Source: JBFWWP01 sp050246115
GTDB lineage: Bacteria; Planctomycetota; UBA8108; UBA1146; JAJFFE01
Assembly: GCA_050246115.1 (NCBI GenBank)
Contig: JBFWWP010000001.1
Coordinates: forward strand, 186,001 to 250,000
Reading direction: 5' to 3'
DNA: 64,000 nt
The position numbers and the translations under genes are program-made. Shown piece by piece: positions 35,784 through 44,396 of this stretch (positions are counted from its first letter, which is position 1; each line of letters begins with the position of its first letter). The notes under the pieces are model-generated. The model made no database searches, was not told where the DNA came from, and saw only the letters and a list, made by a program, of their open reading frames with translations.

Positions 35784-36698
35784 TTGCGCAAGATCGGCAC
35801 GCTCGAGTCAGAAGCCGACGCCCACGTTTTCGTCGACTACCTGGCGACGCAGAACCTCGGTGCGCAGGTGCGCCAAGGAGCGGGCGGCTGTGCCGTGTGG
35901 ATCGTCGAGGAACGCGACGTCGAGCGCGCGACCGCCGCCCTGGAGGAGTTTCGGGCGAACCCAGGTGCGGACCTCTACCGGCGGGCCGGGGACGAGGTTC
36001 GGCGCCGCCGCGCCGCCACCCAAGCGTCCGAGAAGGCCCGCAAGAATCGGGACCGGGCTGGCACCCGGACGTGGGCCGCGCGCGGCGAGAATTACCTTAC
36101 GTTCGCGTTGATGGCACTCTGCATCGTGATCACGCTGGGCGTGGATTTTGGCAAGGCGCTTGCCGATAGTCCGTCCGTGTGGTCGAACTCGCAGCCCATC
36201 TGGTGGTTGCTCGCGGTCGATGCACACACGCGGTTTCCCGAAGCGATCCTCCAGGGTCAGATCTGGCGCCTGCTGACACCGATCTTCGTGCACTGGTCGT
36301 GGGCGCACTTGATTTTCAATCTCTACGCCCTGCAGCACTTGGGCAGCATGATCGAGATGCGCCGTGGGTGGCGTTACTTCGGCGGGCTCGTTCTGGCGAT
36401 CGCACTGATCTCGAACGTCGCGCAGGGTTTCGTCCAGGAATACCACGGCGGGATCTCCGGCGTCGTCTACGGGTTGTTCGGCTTCGTGTGGATGCGAATG
36501 CGCTATCAGGGGAACGAGGGCTACTACCTGGAGCGAAGCTACGTGCTCATCATGATGGGGTGGTTCGTGTTCTGCTTCTTGGGACTCATCAACATAGCGA
36601 ATGCAGCCCACGCATTCGGGCTAGCCACCGGCGTCGTGCTCGGCGCGGGGCCGTTTTGGTGGCAACGCTGGAAGCGCTCGCTCCGCCAGAAGCCGTAA
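35784..36698 (+). CDS. glpG: Rhomboid family intramembrane serine protease (GlpG-like)
   Basis: 304 residues from a TTG at 35784 immediately preceded by GGAGAGGAGAAG; an in-frame codon 66 bp earlier lacks such a site. Residues 1-70 are a GlpG-type cytoplasmic domain (FVDYLATQNLGAQVRQ ... AALEEFRANPGADLY). The six-helix core has the H175-x3-N179 loop (HWSWAHLIFN), catalytic Ser225 in GGISGVVYGLFG, and catalytic His276 in NAAHAFGLATG. The catalytic dyad is complete, so it should cleave transmembrane substrates within the inner membrane. A basic linker (residues 70-100) joins the two domains. Substrates cannot be deduced. Confidence 0.93.
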   Translation: MRKIGTLESEADAHVFVDYLATQNLGAQVRQGAGGCAVWIVEERDVERATAALEEFRANPGADLYRRAGDEVRRRRAATQASEKARKNRDRAGTRTWAARGENYLTFALMALCIVITLGVDFGKALADSPSVWSNSQPIWWLLAVDAHTRFPEAILQGQIWRLLTPIFVHWSWAHLIFNLYALQHLGSMIEMRRGWRYFGGLVLAIALISNVAQGFVQEYHGGISGVVYGLFGFVWMRMRYQGNEGYYLERSYVLIMMGWFVFCFLGLINIANAAHAFGLATGVVLGAGPFWWQRWKRSLRQKP

Positions 36699-36756
36699 GC
36701 GCCATTCCCCGGGTACCGCGCCCCCGGTTACCGCGACGCGTCTTGCGCTCGCACAC

Positions 36757-36880
36757 CACGACGCATCGTTGGGGCCTGAGCCCCACGAAGACCCCGGCGC
36801 GCCTCGGGAGCGCGCACCGCCTGTCTTGCATCCCCCCGGGATCTCGCGCGCCCACCGTCGCGCGCCCCCGGGTAGCCAAG
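36757..36880. repeat. Diverged solo copy of the 32.2-kb palindromic repeat
   Basis: Aligns by eye with the 214-bp unit: ACGACGCATC (unit GCGGCGCATC), CCTGAGCCCC (unit TCTGAGCCCA), then GGCGCGCCTCGGGAGCGCG and CCGCCTGTCTTGCATCC (unit GGCGCGCCCTGGGAGCGCG and CAGCCTGTCCGCATCC), then CGTCGCGCGCC (unit CATCGCGCGCC). The central palindrome is decayed. It lies between the convergent glpG and ftsY genes, the same type of site as the triple array. Confidence 0.65.
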
Positions 36881-36883
36881 ACT

Positions 36884-37936
36884 CTAGACCGTGGTTTCGA
36901 ACAGAGCGTCGACGAAGCGCTGCGACTGGAACTCCTGGAGGTCCTCCATACCTTCGCCGACGCCGACGAACTTCACCGGCAGGCCGACTTGCTCCAGGAT
37001 CGGAAAGATCACCCCGCCGCGCGCGGTGCCGTCGAGTTTCGTCAGCACCAGGCCGGTGACCGCCATGACGCGGTGGAACTCTCGCGCCTGCTGGATGGCG
37101 TTCTGTCCGGTGGTGGCATCGAGCACTTGCAGGACTTCGTGGGGCGCTTCGGGGATACTCTTCTGGATCACCCGCACCATCTTGGACAGCTGGTTCATGA
37201 GGTTCTTGTCGGTGTGCAAGCGGCCCGCGGTGTCGACGATGATCACGTCGAAGTTCTCGGCCTTCCCGCGGGTCATGGCGTCGAACACTACCGCCGACGG
37301 GTCGCTCTCGGCCCTGCCGGTGACGATGTCGACGCCGGTGCGCTCACTCCAGATCGTCAGTTGTTCGACGGCAGCGGCACGAAACGTGTCGGCGGCCGCG
37401 AGGATCACCTTGCGACCTTCTTGTTTGAAGCGGTGCGTGAGCTTCGCGATCGAGGTCGTCTTGCCGGTGCCGTTGACCCCGGCGACGACGATGACGGTTG
37501 GCCCGTTCGTGGCCCAGCGAATCGTGGTGTCCTGACTCAGGCGCCGCGTCAGGCTCTGCTTCAGGAAGGGTACGACCTGATCGCTCGAGAACTCCTTGCC
37601 GCGGTAGGCCTCACGGAGTTCATCGGTGAGCGCCATGGCCGTGACCGGCCCAAAGTCCGCCTGGATCAGTGCCGCCTCGATCTGCTCGAGCGCTTCCTCG
37701 TCGAGCTTACGCCCGAACGGCAGGATCGCAGTGAGCGCCTGGCGGGTCTTGGCGAGGCCGCGCTTGAAGCGCGCGAAGACCCCTTCTTTCGGAGCCGGCT
37801 CAGCCTGTGCGCCGGCCGTCGGGGGTGCGCTGGCTGGGGCTGCGCCGGCTGGGGCAGCGCTGGCCGCCGGAACTCCCTGAGCCGGGGCGTCGGCGACCGG
37901 CTTCTCCTTCTTTCCGAACCACTTACCGAACGCCAC
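36884..37936 (-). CDS. ftsY: Signal recognition particle receptor FtsY
   Basis: 350 residues from a GTG with GGAGG seven bases upstream. A short Ala/Pro-rich N-terminal region (residues 8-50, much shorter and less acidic than in E. coli) precedes the NG domain. G-motifs: P-loop GVNGTGKT at 153-160, DTFRAAA (G2 region), DTAGR (G3), TKLDGTARGG (G4) and FVGVGEGMEDLQEF near the end. It is the SRP-receptor GTPase that delivers ribosome-nascent chains to SecYEG. The start codon lies 14 bp inside nusB, so the two are co-translated in the guaB-guaA-ribH-nusB-ftsY run. Confidence 0.97.
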   Translation of the reverse strand: MAFGKWFGKKEKPVADAPAQGVPAASAAPAGAAPASAPPTAGAQAEPAPKEGVFARFKRGLAKTRQALTAILPFGRKLDEEALEQIEAALIQADFGPVTAMALTDELREAYRGKEFSSDQVVPFLKQSLTRRLSQDTTIRWATNGPTVIVVAGVNGTGKTTSIAKLTHRFKQEGRKVILAAADTFRAAAVEQLTIWSERTGVDIVTGRAESDPSAVVFDAMTRGKAENFDVIIVDTAGRLHTDKNLMNQLSKMVRVIQKSIPEAPHEVLQVLDATTGQNAIQQAREFHRVMAVTGLVLTKLDGTARGGVIFPILEQVGLPVKFVGVGEGMEDLQEFQSQRFVDALFETTV

Positions 37937-38345
37937 TCTTGCCCTCCTCGGCCAGGATACGATCCAGGATCCCGTTCACGAACGCCCCCGACTGCTCCGT
38001 CGAGAAGCGCTTCGCAATCTCGATCGCTTCGTCGAGCGTCACGTTGGCGGGCACGTCGGCGATGTACAGCAGTTCGGCGACCGCCAAGCGCAGCACGTTT
38101 CGGTCGACGATGGCCAAACGCTCGAGCGACCAGTTCGTGGCCACCCGGGCGATTCGCTCGTCCACCTCGACCCGATGCTCCCAATAGGCGTGGAGGAGCT
38201 GACGAGTGAAATCGGCGATCTCGGTCTCGGTCGTTCGCGAGTGAATCAGCTCCTCCGCGAGTTCGACCCCGTCATCCGGCCCGCGCACGTCCCACTGGTG
38301 TAGGCACATCAACGCGAGTTCTCGGGCCTCCCGGCGTTTCCCCAT
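37923..38345 (-). CDS. nusB: Transcription antitermination protein NusB
   Basis: 140 residues, the normal NusB length. It is an all-helical RNA-binding protein that acts with NusE/S10 on rRNA boxA antitermination. Signature parts: RREARELALMCLHQWD at the N-terminus, then RVATNWSLERLAIVDRNVLRLAVAELLY, DVPANVTLDEAIEIAKRFS and SGAFVNGILDRI at the C-terminus. ribH lies 56 bp upstream, the common ribH-nusB pairing, and ftsY overlaps its 3' end. Confidence 0.96.
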   Translation of the reverse strand: MGKRREARELALMCLHQWDVRGPDDGVELAEELIHSRTTETEIADFTRQLLHAYWEHRVEVDERIARVATNWSLERLAIVDRNVLRLAVAELLYIADVPANVTLDEAIEIAKRFSTEQSGAFVNGILDRILAEEGKSGVR

Positions 38346-38401
38346 GCGACTGTCGTGCTTTCTCTAGAAGTGAACCTCGAAGCGCGCGCCGGATGTCGTT
38401 C

Positions 38402-38875
38402 TCACGTTTCGTCGATTGCGTTCATCAAGGTCGCCATCTCGATTGCGGCCACCGCTACATCTCGTCCCTTGTCGCCCGCATCGCCGCCGCTGCGAGCCAG
38501 GGCCTGGGCCATTGTGTCCGTCGTCAACACGCCGAAGAGCGCCGGGATTCCGGTGTCGGCGGCCAAACGTCTCAGCCCATCCGTGACCGCCCGACACACG
38601 AAGTCGAAGTGCGGGGTCTCGCCGCGCACCACTGCGCCCAGTCCGATCACCGCGTCGAGGCGTAGGCGTTGCACGAGTCGGCGGGCCGCAATCGGCACCT
38701 CGAAGGCTCCGGGGACGCGCGCGACGAAAGTGTCCTCGCTCCTCACGCCGCGGGCAGCCAGGGTCGCGAGCGCGCTCTCGAGCAGGCGCTGACACACCAC
38801 GGCGTTGAAGCGCGCGGCAACGACGCCGATCCGCAGGCCGGCGCCAGCTTGGGTTCCTTCGAGCATGCGAGCCAT
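38402..38875 (-). CDS. ribH: 6,7-dimethyl-8-ribityllumazine synthase
   Basis: 157 residues. It joins 5-amino-6-ribitylamino-uracil with 3,4-dihydroxybutanone phosphate, the penultimate step of riboflavin synthesis. Visible motifs: IGVVAARFNAVVCQRLLESAL (substrate-binding Phe-Asn), VPGAFEVPIAA, and GAVVRGETPHFDFVC with the catalytic His89; GVLTTDTMAQALAR near the end. No other rib gene is in the window. Between guaA (43 bp upstream) and nusB (56 bp downstream). Confidence 0.96.
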   Translation of the reverse strand: MARMLEGTQAGAGLRIGVVAARFNAVVCQRLLESALATLAARGVRSEDTFVARVPGAFEVPIAARRLVQRLRLDAVIGLGAVVRGETPHFDFVCRAVTDGLRRLAADTGIPALFGVLTTDTMAQALARSGGDAGDKGRDVAVAAIEMATLMNAIDET

Positions 38876-38918
38876 GGGGTCATCCTTCGGAGCGTGGGAT
38901 ACACCGGTTTCGGCCGTG

Positions 38919-40481
38919 CTACTCCCACTCGATCGTAGATGGCGGTTTGGACGAGATGTCGAGCACCACTCGGTTGATGCCCGCGACCTCGTTGACGATC
39001 CGACTCGAGATGCGCCGCAACACCGCTTCCGGCAAGTACACCCAGTCGGCCGTCATGCCGTCGGTCGACTCGACGACGCGTAGGGCGGCGACGTTCTCAT
39101 AGGTCCTCTTGTCGCCCTGGACCCCGACGGTGCTCACCGGCAGGAGTACCGCGAACGACTGCCAGATTCGCCGGTAGTCCGAATGCTTGAGGATCTCTTC
39201 CTGAACGATCAGGTCCGCGGCCCGCAGCGTGGCCAGGCGCTCGGGGGTCACCTCGCCGAGAACACGGATCGCGAGTCCCGGCCCAGGGAACGGCTGCCTG
39301 CGGGTGATCTCGTCCGGCAAACCCAGTTCTTTGCCGATCCGTCGCACTTCGTCTTTGAACAACAGCCGCAGCGGTTCGACCAACTCGAACTTCAGATCGG
39401 CGGGCAAGCCTCCCACGTTGTGGTGCGACTTGATCTTGGCCGAGGGACCGTGGAACGGCGAGATGCTCTCGATCACGTCCGGGTACAGCGTACCCTGCGC
39501 CAGAAAGCGGGCGTCGGCGATGCCCCGCGCGCCCTCGGTGAATTCGTCGATGAACTGGTGCCCGATGCGGATGCGTTTTTCCTCGGGATCGGTCACACCG
39601 CGGAGTCGTTCCAAGAACCGTTCACTGGCATCGATGGCGCGGAAGTCGAGCCCAAAGCGGGAACCGAAAACGTCTGCGACCTGCGCGGCTTCGCCGTGCC
39701 GCAGCAAGCCGTTGTCGATGAACATGCACGCGAGGCGATCGCCGATCGCACGGTGGATCAGCAGCGCGACCACGGCGGAGTCGACGCCTCCCGACAGTGC
39801 GCACACGACCCGTCCGTCGCCTACCTGGCTGCGGATCGCAGCGACGGTCGAGTCGATGTAGTTCGTCAGCTTCCAGTCCCCCGAGAAGTGACAGATACGA
39901 TAGAGGAAGTTGTTGATGATCTTGCCGTCGTCGCGGGTGTGTGTCACCTCGGGGTGAAACTGCAGTCCGTACACCGGTCGCTGTTGATCCCGCACGGCGG
40001 CGTAGGGGGAGTGTTCGGTGTGGGCTATCGTCTGAAAGCGATCGTCGACCCGCAGGACCCGATCGCCGTGACTCATCCACACCTGGAGTCGCTCGCCGAG
40101 CCCGTGCAGGAGTGGCTCACCCGGTTTGTCGATGAAGAGCGTCGTATCGCCGTACTCGCGTTCGGCCGCGGGGACGACCTCGCCACCGAGGGTGTGACAG
40201 GCGATCTGCATGCCGTAGCAGATTCCGAGTACCGGCACGCCGAGATCGAAGATCTTCGGGTCGATCTGGGGGGCTCCGGCTTCGTAGACGCCGCACGGGC
40301 CACCCGACAGGATGATCCCCTTGAGCGGGCGCGAAGCGAGGTCCGCCGCGGTGATGTCGTGAGGTACGATCTCGCAGAAGACTCGGTTCTCGCGCACCCG
40401 CCGCGCGATCAATTGGCTGTACTGAGAGCCAAAGTCCAGGATGGCGCAGAACTCGTTTCTGTCGAACCGGTCGCTGCTCAA
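38919..40481 (-). CDS. guaA: GMP synthase (glutamine-hydrolysing)
   Basis: 520 residues from a TTG at 40481 with a GGAGGG site four bases upstream; the frame continues about 90 codons further without similarity, so the inner start is preferred and gives a length near the E. coli enzyme (525). Class I glutaminase: nucleophile Cys88 in GICYGMQ, His/Glu in LQFHPEVTHT. ATP-pyrophosphatase: P-loop ALSGGVDSAVVA, then IDNGLLRHGEA and ISPFHGPSAKIKSHHNVGGLP. C-terminal dimerisation domain ends with KPPSTIEWE. It converts XMP to GMP, the step after guaB, which lies 160 bp upstream. Confidence 0.97.
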   Translation of the reverse strand: MSSDRFDRNEFCAILDFGSQYSQLIARRVRENRVFCEIVPHDITAADLASRPLKGIILSGGPCGVYEAGAPQIDPKIFDLGVPVLGICYGMQIACHTLGGEVVPAAEREYGDTTLFIDKPGEPLLHGLGERLQVWMSHGDRVLRVDDRFQTIAHTEHSPYAAVRDQQRPVYGLQFHPEVTHTRDDGKIINNFLYRICHFSGDWKLTNYIDSTVAAIRSQVGDGRVVCALSGGVDSAVVALLIHRAIGDRLACMFIDNGLLRHGEAAQVADVFGSRFGLDFRAIDASERFLERLRGVTDPEEKRIRIGHQFIDEFTEGARGIADARFLAQGTLYPDVIESISPFHGPSAKIKSHHNVGGLPADLKFELVEPLRLLFKDEVRRIGKELGLPDEITRRQPFPGPGLAIRVLGEVTPERLATLRAADLIVQEEILKHSDYRRIWQSFAVLLPVSTVGVQGDKRTYENVAALRVVESTDGMTADWVYLPEAVLRRISSRIVNEVAGINRVVLDISSKPPSTIEWE

Positions 40482-40538
40482 GTACCCTCCATCCGTTCGG
40501 GGCTCAGGATCGTATGGTCGGACAGTCTCAGGATCCGA

Positions 40539-40553
40539 ATCCCGAGCCGGGAT
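40539..40553. other. Short hairpin in the guaB-guaA gap
   Basis: ATCCCG-AGC-CGGGAT, a perfect 6-bp-arm inverted repeat, lies in the 160-bp gap between guaB and guaA. It could be an attenuating or processing hairpin in a shared transcript; no U-run follows on the minus strand, so a full intrinsic terminator is unlikely. Confidence 0.3.
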
Positions 40554-40641
40554 CCGCGGAGTCCCGCCGCGTGCGGACTCCCGAGTGGCCGGCAGGTCGG
40601 GTCGTGGGCCACCCGGACGCCAGCGCCGAACCTCACGCGTC

Positions 40642-42147
40642 TCAATCGAGGAGCTTGCGCACTCCGAACGACGGTTCCTCGTAAGAGTACAGGTCGTGGA
40701 CCTTGCCCTCGCGCTGCGCCGACGCCGTGCGCATCTCGAACTGAAGGTCGTCTGCATCGAGGCGGGAGTGCAGTTCGCCGATCGACGTCACGCCGATGTC
40801 CTGGAAGGAGTGGCGCAGCCCTTGGAGCAGGTACGGCACCAGGTCTCGCACCGAGCCCTTGTCGACCACCAACCCCGAAACTCCTTGCGCCACGCGGATC
40901 GGCTGACCCTCCGTGAAGTAGCGTTTGCCGCCGCCCTTGTCCATGGCCTCGATCGACGCCATGCCCCGGTACTTCTTCAGCCGGATGCCGTTCTTGTAAT
41001 AGTACTCCCCCGGCGCCTCCGTGGTACCCGCGAACATGCGTCCCATCATCACGGTGCTGGCTCCGAGCGCCAGCGCCTTCACGATGTCGCCGATGTCGCC
41101 GATGCCCCCGTCGGCCATGACCGGCACGCCTTGCTCGCGACAATGCAGCGCACAGTGATACACCGCCGCCGCCTGGCCGCGGCCGACCGCCATGGTCTGC
41201 TGGGTGGTACAGATCGATCCGGGGCCCATGCCGACGCGGATGCCATCGACGCCGGCGGCGATCAACGACGCGCACTGGCGTTGGGTGACGACGTTACCGC
41301 CGATCACCTGCAGGTCTGGGTACTTCGCCTTCACGTACTGGATCATCTGGATCTGGTAAACGGAGTCGCCCTGCGCGGAGTCAATGACGACGACGTCGAC
41401 CCCCGCGGCCGCCAGCGCTTCGAGCCGGTCGCGATCCTCGGGTTTGGTCGACAGTGCGGCCCCCGCCATCAGCTGGCGGTTGCGGTTCTTCGACGCTTCG
41501 GGGTAGTCGCGGTTCTTCTTGAGGTCGGTGCGTGAGACCAGGGATACCAGGCGACCCTCGGCGTCGACGATCGGCAGCTTGCCCTTCTTCGATCGCTTGA
41601 GGATTCCGTTCGCCTCCGCCAGGGTCACCCCCTGCGGCGCCGTGACGAGCTCGGTCGTCATCACCTCGGCCAGCGGGCGGTCGCGGTTGCGCTCGAAGTC
41701 GATGTCGCGGTTGGTGACGATGCCGATCAACTTTCCGCCCAAGTCACCCGTATCGGTGATGGGAATCCCGGAAAAGCCGTGGCGGCGGCGGATCTCATCG
41801 ACTTGCTGGATCGTGTCGCGCACCCCGAGCACGATCGGTTCGGTGATGAAGCCGTTCTCGAAGCGCTTGATCCGACGGACCTCGGCGGCCTGCTCCTCGA
41901 TCGAGTTGTTGTAGTGAACGAAACCCACGCCCCCGAGGAGCGCCAGTTGGATCGCGAGCTCCGACTCGGTGACCGTGTCCATCGGCGACGAAGTGAGCGG
42001 GGTGTTGATCGTCAGGCCACGGGTGAGCTTGGTCTGCAGCGACACGTCCTGCGGGCTGAACGAGATGTGGCCGGGCAACAGGATCAGGTCGTCGTAGGTC
42101 AGGCTTTGGCGAGCCTTGAAGAGTTCTCGGGCGGTGACGCCATCCAT
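40642..42147 (-). CDS. guaB: Inosine-5'-monophosphate dehydrogenase
   Basis: 501 residues from the ATG at 42147 (GAGAAG just upstream); a GTG five codons earlier is the alternative. It oxidises IMP to XMP with NAD. The N-terminus SLTYDDLILLPGHISF is of the animal/eukaryote-like type. Two CBS domains lie at about 103-215 (MTTELVTAPQGVTLAEANGIL, KLPIVDAEGRLVSLVSR). Catalytic loop GMGPGSICTTQ with Cys313, phosphate site MADGGIGDIGDIVKALALGAS, and the mobile-flap region GGGKRYFTEGQ. First gene of the guaB-guaA-ribH-nusB-ftsY series. Confidence 0.97.
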   Translation of the reverse strand: MDGVTARELFKARQSLTYDDLILLPGHISFSPQDVSLQTKLTRGLTINTPLTSSPMDTVTESELAIQLALLGGVGFVHYNNSIEEQAAEVRRIKRFENGFITEPIVLGVRDTIQQVDEIRRRHGFSGIPITDTGDLGGKLIGIVTNRDIDFERNRDRPLAEVMTTELVTAPQGVTLAEANGILKRSKKGKLPIVDAEGRLVSLVSRTDLKKNRDYPEASKNRNRQLMAGAALSTKPEDRDRLEALAAAGVDVVVIDSAQGDSVYQIQMIQYVKAKYPDLQVIGGNVVTQRQCASLIAAGVDGIRVGMGPGSICTTQQTMAVGRGQAAAVYHCALHCREQGVPVMADGGIGDIGDIVKALALGASTVMMGRMFAGTTEAPGEYYYKNGIRLKKYRGMASIEAMDKGGGKRYFTEGQPIRVAQGVSGLVVDKGSVRDLVPYLLQGLRHSFQDIGVTSIGELHSRLDADDLQFEMRTASAQREGKVHDLYSYEEPSFGVRKLLD

Positions 42148-42361
42148 GCGCTTCTCGCTCACTGGTGTTGGTGACTACCCGCGGGCGAGCCTCGAGAGGC
42201 ATCGGCCAAAACGATCCGGCACGCCACCGACGAGCGCGAACGCCCAGGCCTGGCGACGAAACCGCGCCGCGCACGTCGGCTTCGGCCAGCCGCGTGTGGG
42301 TGTGGCCGATCGCTTGGCCGTGCGTGCCGCTCGGCCGCGCGAGGCGACGCCCGCTGAACCG

Positions 42362-42465
42362 AGCTCGACGGACGGGCCAGCCGTACGGGCCAGCCGAACG
42401 GGCTCGACGGACAGGCCAGCCGAACGGGCTCGACGGACAGGCCAGCCGCACGGACCAGCCGGACG
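42362..42465. repeat. Tandem ~26-bp repeats
   Basis: Repeats of GGCTCGACGGACAGGCCAGCC followed by GAACG, two clear copies flanked by partial copies built on GGCCAGCCG. Directly upstream of guaB. Confidence 0.7.
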
Positions 42466-42543
42466 TGATCGGGGGGAGGCCCCTCGGGTGCAGCGCTCCC
42501 GCGAGGCACCGGATCTTAGGGGAAGCACTCGTCCTGTCAACTC

Positions 42544-42577
42544 AAAGGGGGTTCGAGTCCAAAGGGGGTTCGAGTCC
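42544..42577. repeat. Two tandem 17-bp repeats
   Basis: AAAGGGGGTTCGAGTCC twice without a spacer. The core GGTTCGAGTCC resembles a tRNA T-arm, but no acceptor, anticodon or D-arm surrounds it. Confidence 0.8.
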
Positions 42578-42942
42578 GATGGGCGGCGGCCCCTTTTGAG
42601 GCTGCTCACGCCCCCGCGGGTGCGCCCACGGCGCGGTCGTCCGGCGCAACTTCCCGTTGCGTTGCCTCGGAGGGTCGCTTCGGCAGTGACTTTCTAGGCG
42701 TGCGTGGTCGGCGGTTTGCTGGTCGGGACGCGTCGATCCGGGCGAGTATGGCGACTCAACTTGAGTCTCCCCCTCGGCCTTGTATGCTGTGGCTTCGAGT
42801 GTCGTCGCCCTGAAATGCGTGCGCCCTCGTGGGTCGCGGCCAGCGCGAGCCAGGAAGGGCGGCGGGCCGCGCTCGCTCCCCGGGGAGGCGGCCGAGGAGG
42901 AGGCGCGGTTCGGAACTTGCTCGGGGACGCCCGCCGAACGAA

Positions 42943-42995
42943 CCGAAGAAGACACCGAAGAAGACACCGAAGAAGACACCGAAGAAGACACCGAG
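42943..42995. repeat. 12-bp tandem repeat, 4.4 copies
   Basis: CCGAAGAAGACA occurs four times perfectly, followed by a partial copy. Being a multiple of three, it keeps all six frames open, which explains the long spurious frames here. Confidence 0.85.
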
Positions 42996-43067
42996 CCGAG
43001 GATCGCGCCGCAGAGGGGAAGAAGGAAGGACAGGACGCCGCAGCGCCCACCCGGGCACCTCGAGACA

Positions 43068-43118
43068 GGGGTGCTGGGAAACTGGGGGTGCTGGGAAACC
43101 GGGGGTGCTGGGAAACCG
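43068..43118. repeat. 17-bp tandem repeat, 3 copies
   Basis: GGGGTGCTGGGAAACYG three times in a row (Y = T in copy 1, C in copies 2 and 3). It lies about 250 bp before the moxR start. Confidence 0.85.
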
Positions 43119-43373
43119 GGGCGGTGTGAAGCCCTGGTGGCGCCGTGAAACCGGGCGCGCAGCGCTTGCGGATCGGCATCTGCCCGGGCGCGGGAGGCTC
43201 CCGAACCCCTGGTGCCCGGGGGGCTGTTCTTCGGTGCGAAGGCGCCCGCAAGGCGCGAAGTCGATGGGGCCGGGAACGTAGATCGAGCGCGGCGGGGAGT
43301 CGATCGATGGTCGACTTCGCGCGCGGAGCGGCCGAATGACCGTGTGCAAGCAACTCCAGCAGGAACGGTTCGC

Positions 43374-44396
43374 ATGCATCAAGAACGCGAAGTGTCCGGT
43401 GCCGCCGACGAGCAGCAGGACTTCGAGCAACTCCAGGCCGCGGCCCACCAGATACGGACCGAACTCTCACAGGTCATCGTCGGGCAGAGGGAAGTGCTGG
43501 ACGAGCTACTCGTGGCGCTCTTCTCGGGAGGACACGCGTTGCTGGTCGGCGTGCCCGGGCTCGCCAAGACGTTGATGATCAGCTCGCTGGCGAAGACCTT
43601 GTCGCTGTCGTTCTCGCGCATTCAGTTCACGCCCGACCTGATGCCGTCGGACATCACGGGAACCGAGCTGATCCAGGACGATCCGGCCACCGGCGAGCGT
43701 CGCTTTCAGTTCCTGCCCGGTCCCATCTTCGCCAACGTCGTGCTGGCCGACGAAATCAACCGCACGCCACCCAAGACTCAGGCCGCGTTGCTCGAGGCGA
43801 TGCAGGAGAAGCAAGTGACGGTGGGTGGCGAGCGTCACGTGCTGACGGCGCCGTTCTTCGTGTTGGCGACGCAGAACCCGATCGAGCAAGAGGGAACCTA
43901 CCCGCTTCCGGAAGCCCAACTCGATCGCTTCATGTTCAACATCTTCGTCGGCTACCCGAGTGAGGCCGAGGAGATCGAGATCATGCAGCGGACCACCTCG
44001 GATCAAGAAGTCCAACTGCGTCCGGTGCTGGCGGGCGAGGAGATCCTGCGACTCCAGCGTCTCGTGCGGCGCGTGCCCGTGGCCGACGACGTCATTCGAT
44101 ACGCCTTGCGCCTCACGCGCTCCACACGGGTGAGCACCGCCGAGGCCCCGCAGTTCGTGCGTGACCACGTGCAGTGGGGGGCCGGGCCGCGCGCGGGTCA
44201 GTACCTGATCCTCGGCGGCAAGGCGCGCGCGATTCTGGGCGGGCGTTCGCACGTGACGATCGACGACATCAAGAAGGTAGCCCACCCGGTCTTGCGCCAC
44301 CGTATTCTCACCAACTTCGCCGCCGAGGCCGAGGGCGTCACGTCCGACTCGGTGATCTCACGCTTGCTCGAGGAGACCCGTACGCATGGCGCGTGA
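43374..44396 (+). CDS. MoxR-type AAA+ ATPase
   Basis: 340 residues from an ATG at 43374 with AGGAACGG upstream; the open frame extends 54 codons further left but without similarity. Walker A is GVPGLAKT at 59-66; Walker B and following helix VVLADEINRTPPKTQAALLEAMQEKQVT; sensor 1 FFVLATQNPIEQEGTYPLPEAQLDRF; a C-terminal lid (GKARAILGGRSHVTIDDIKKVAHPVLRHR). MoxR ATPases act as chaperones that mature or load metal/cofactor sites, usually on VWA-domain partners encoded next door. Here a DUF58 gene overlaps its 3' end by 11 bp, and two VWA genes follow. First gene of the 20-kb cluster. Confidence 0.95.
   Translation: MHQEREVSGAADEQQDFEQLQAAAHQIRTELSQVIVGQREVLDELLVALFSGGHALLVGVPGLAKTLMISSLAKTLSLSFSRIQFTPDLMPSDITGTELIQDDPATGERRFQFLPGPIFANVVLADEINRTPPKTQAALLEAMQEKQVTVGGERHVLTAPFFVLATQNPIEQEGTYPLPEAQLDRFMFNIFVGYPSEAEEIEIMQRTTSDQEVQLRPVLAGEEILRLQRLVRRVPVADDVIRYALRLTRSTRVSTAEAPQFVRDHVQWGAGPRAGQYLILGGKARAILGGRSHVTIDDIKKVAHPVLRHRILTNFAAEAEGVTSDSVISRLLEETRTHGA

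Larger units (their letters stand above)
42148..43373. other. 1.2-kb non-coding divergent region with tandem repeats
   Basis: The gap between guaB (leftward) and the moxR cluster (rightward) holds no frame with recognisable homology. Open frames exist on both strands, but they run through simple tandem repeats and give low-complexity peptides in every frame. Four unrelated tandem repeats are present: 42362-42465, 42544-42577, 42943-42995 and 43068-43118. The promoters of guaB and of the large cluster must lie here; I cannot point to a convincing -35/-10 pair. Confidence 0.6.

Noticed and set aside
33824..36169. A 781-residue rightward frame opposite the M1 peptidase
   Set aside because: It is antisense to a complete M1 enzyme and would overlap the start of glpG in another frame.
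42541..42580. tRNA or att-site remnant from the doubled GGTTCGAGTCC
   Set aside because: It is a 17-bp tandem repeat. No integrase, other tRNA arms or mobile genes are nearby.
42943..43118. CRISPR-like short repeats upstream of moxR
   Set aside because: The repeats are contiguous tandem units without spacers.
42542..43470. Leftward frames between guaB and moxR, including one with Val-Phe-Phe-Gly repeats
   Set aside because: The repeat peptides come from the 12-bp tandem repeat, which is open in all frames. There is no homology, and the frames run into the start of moxR.
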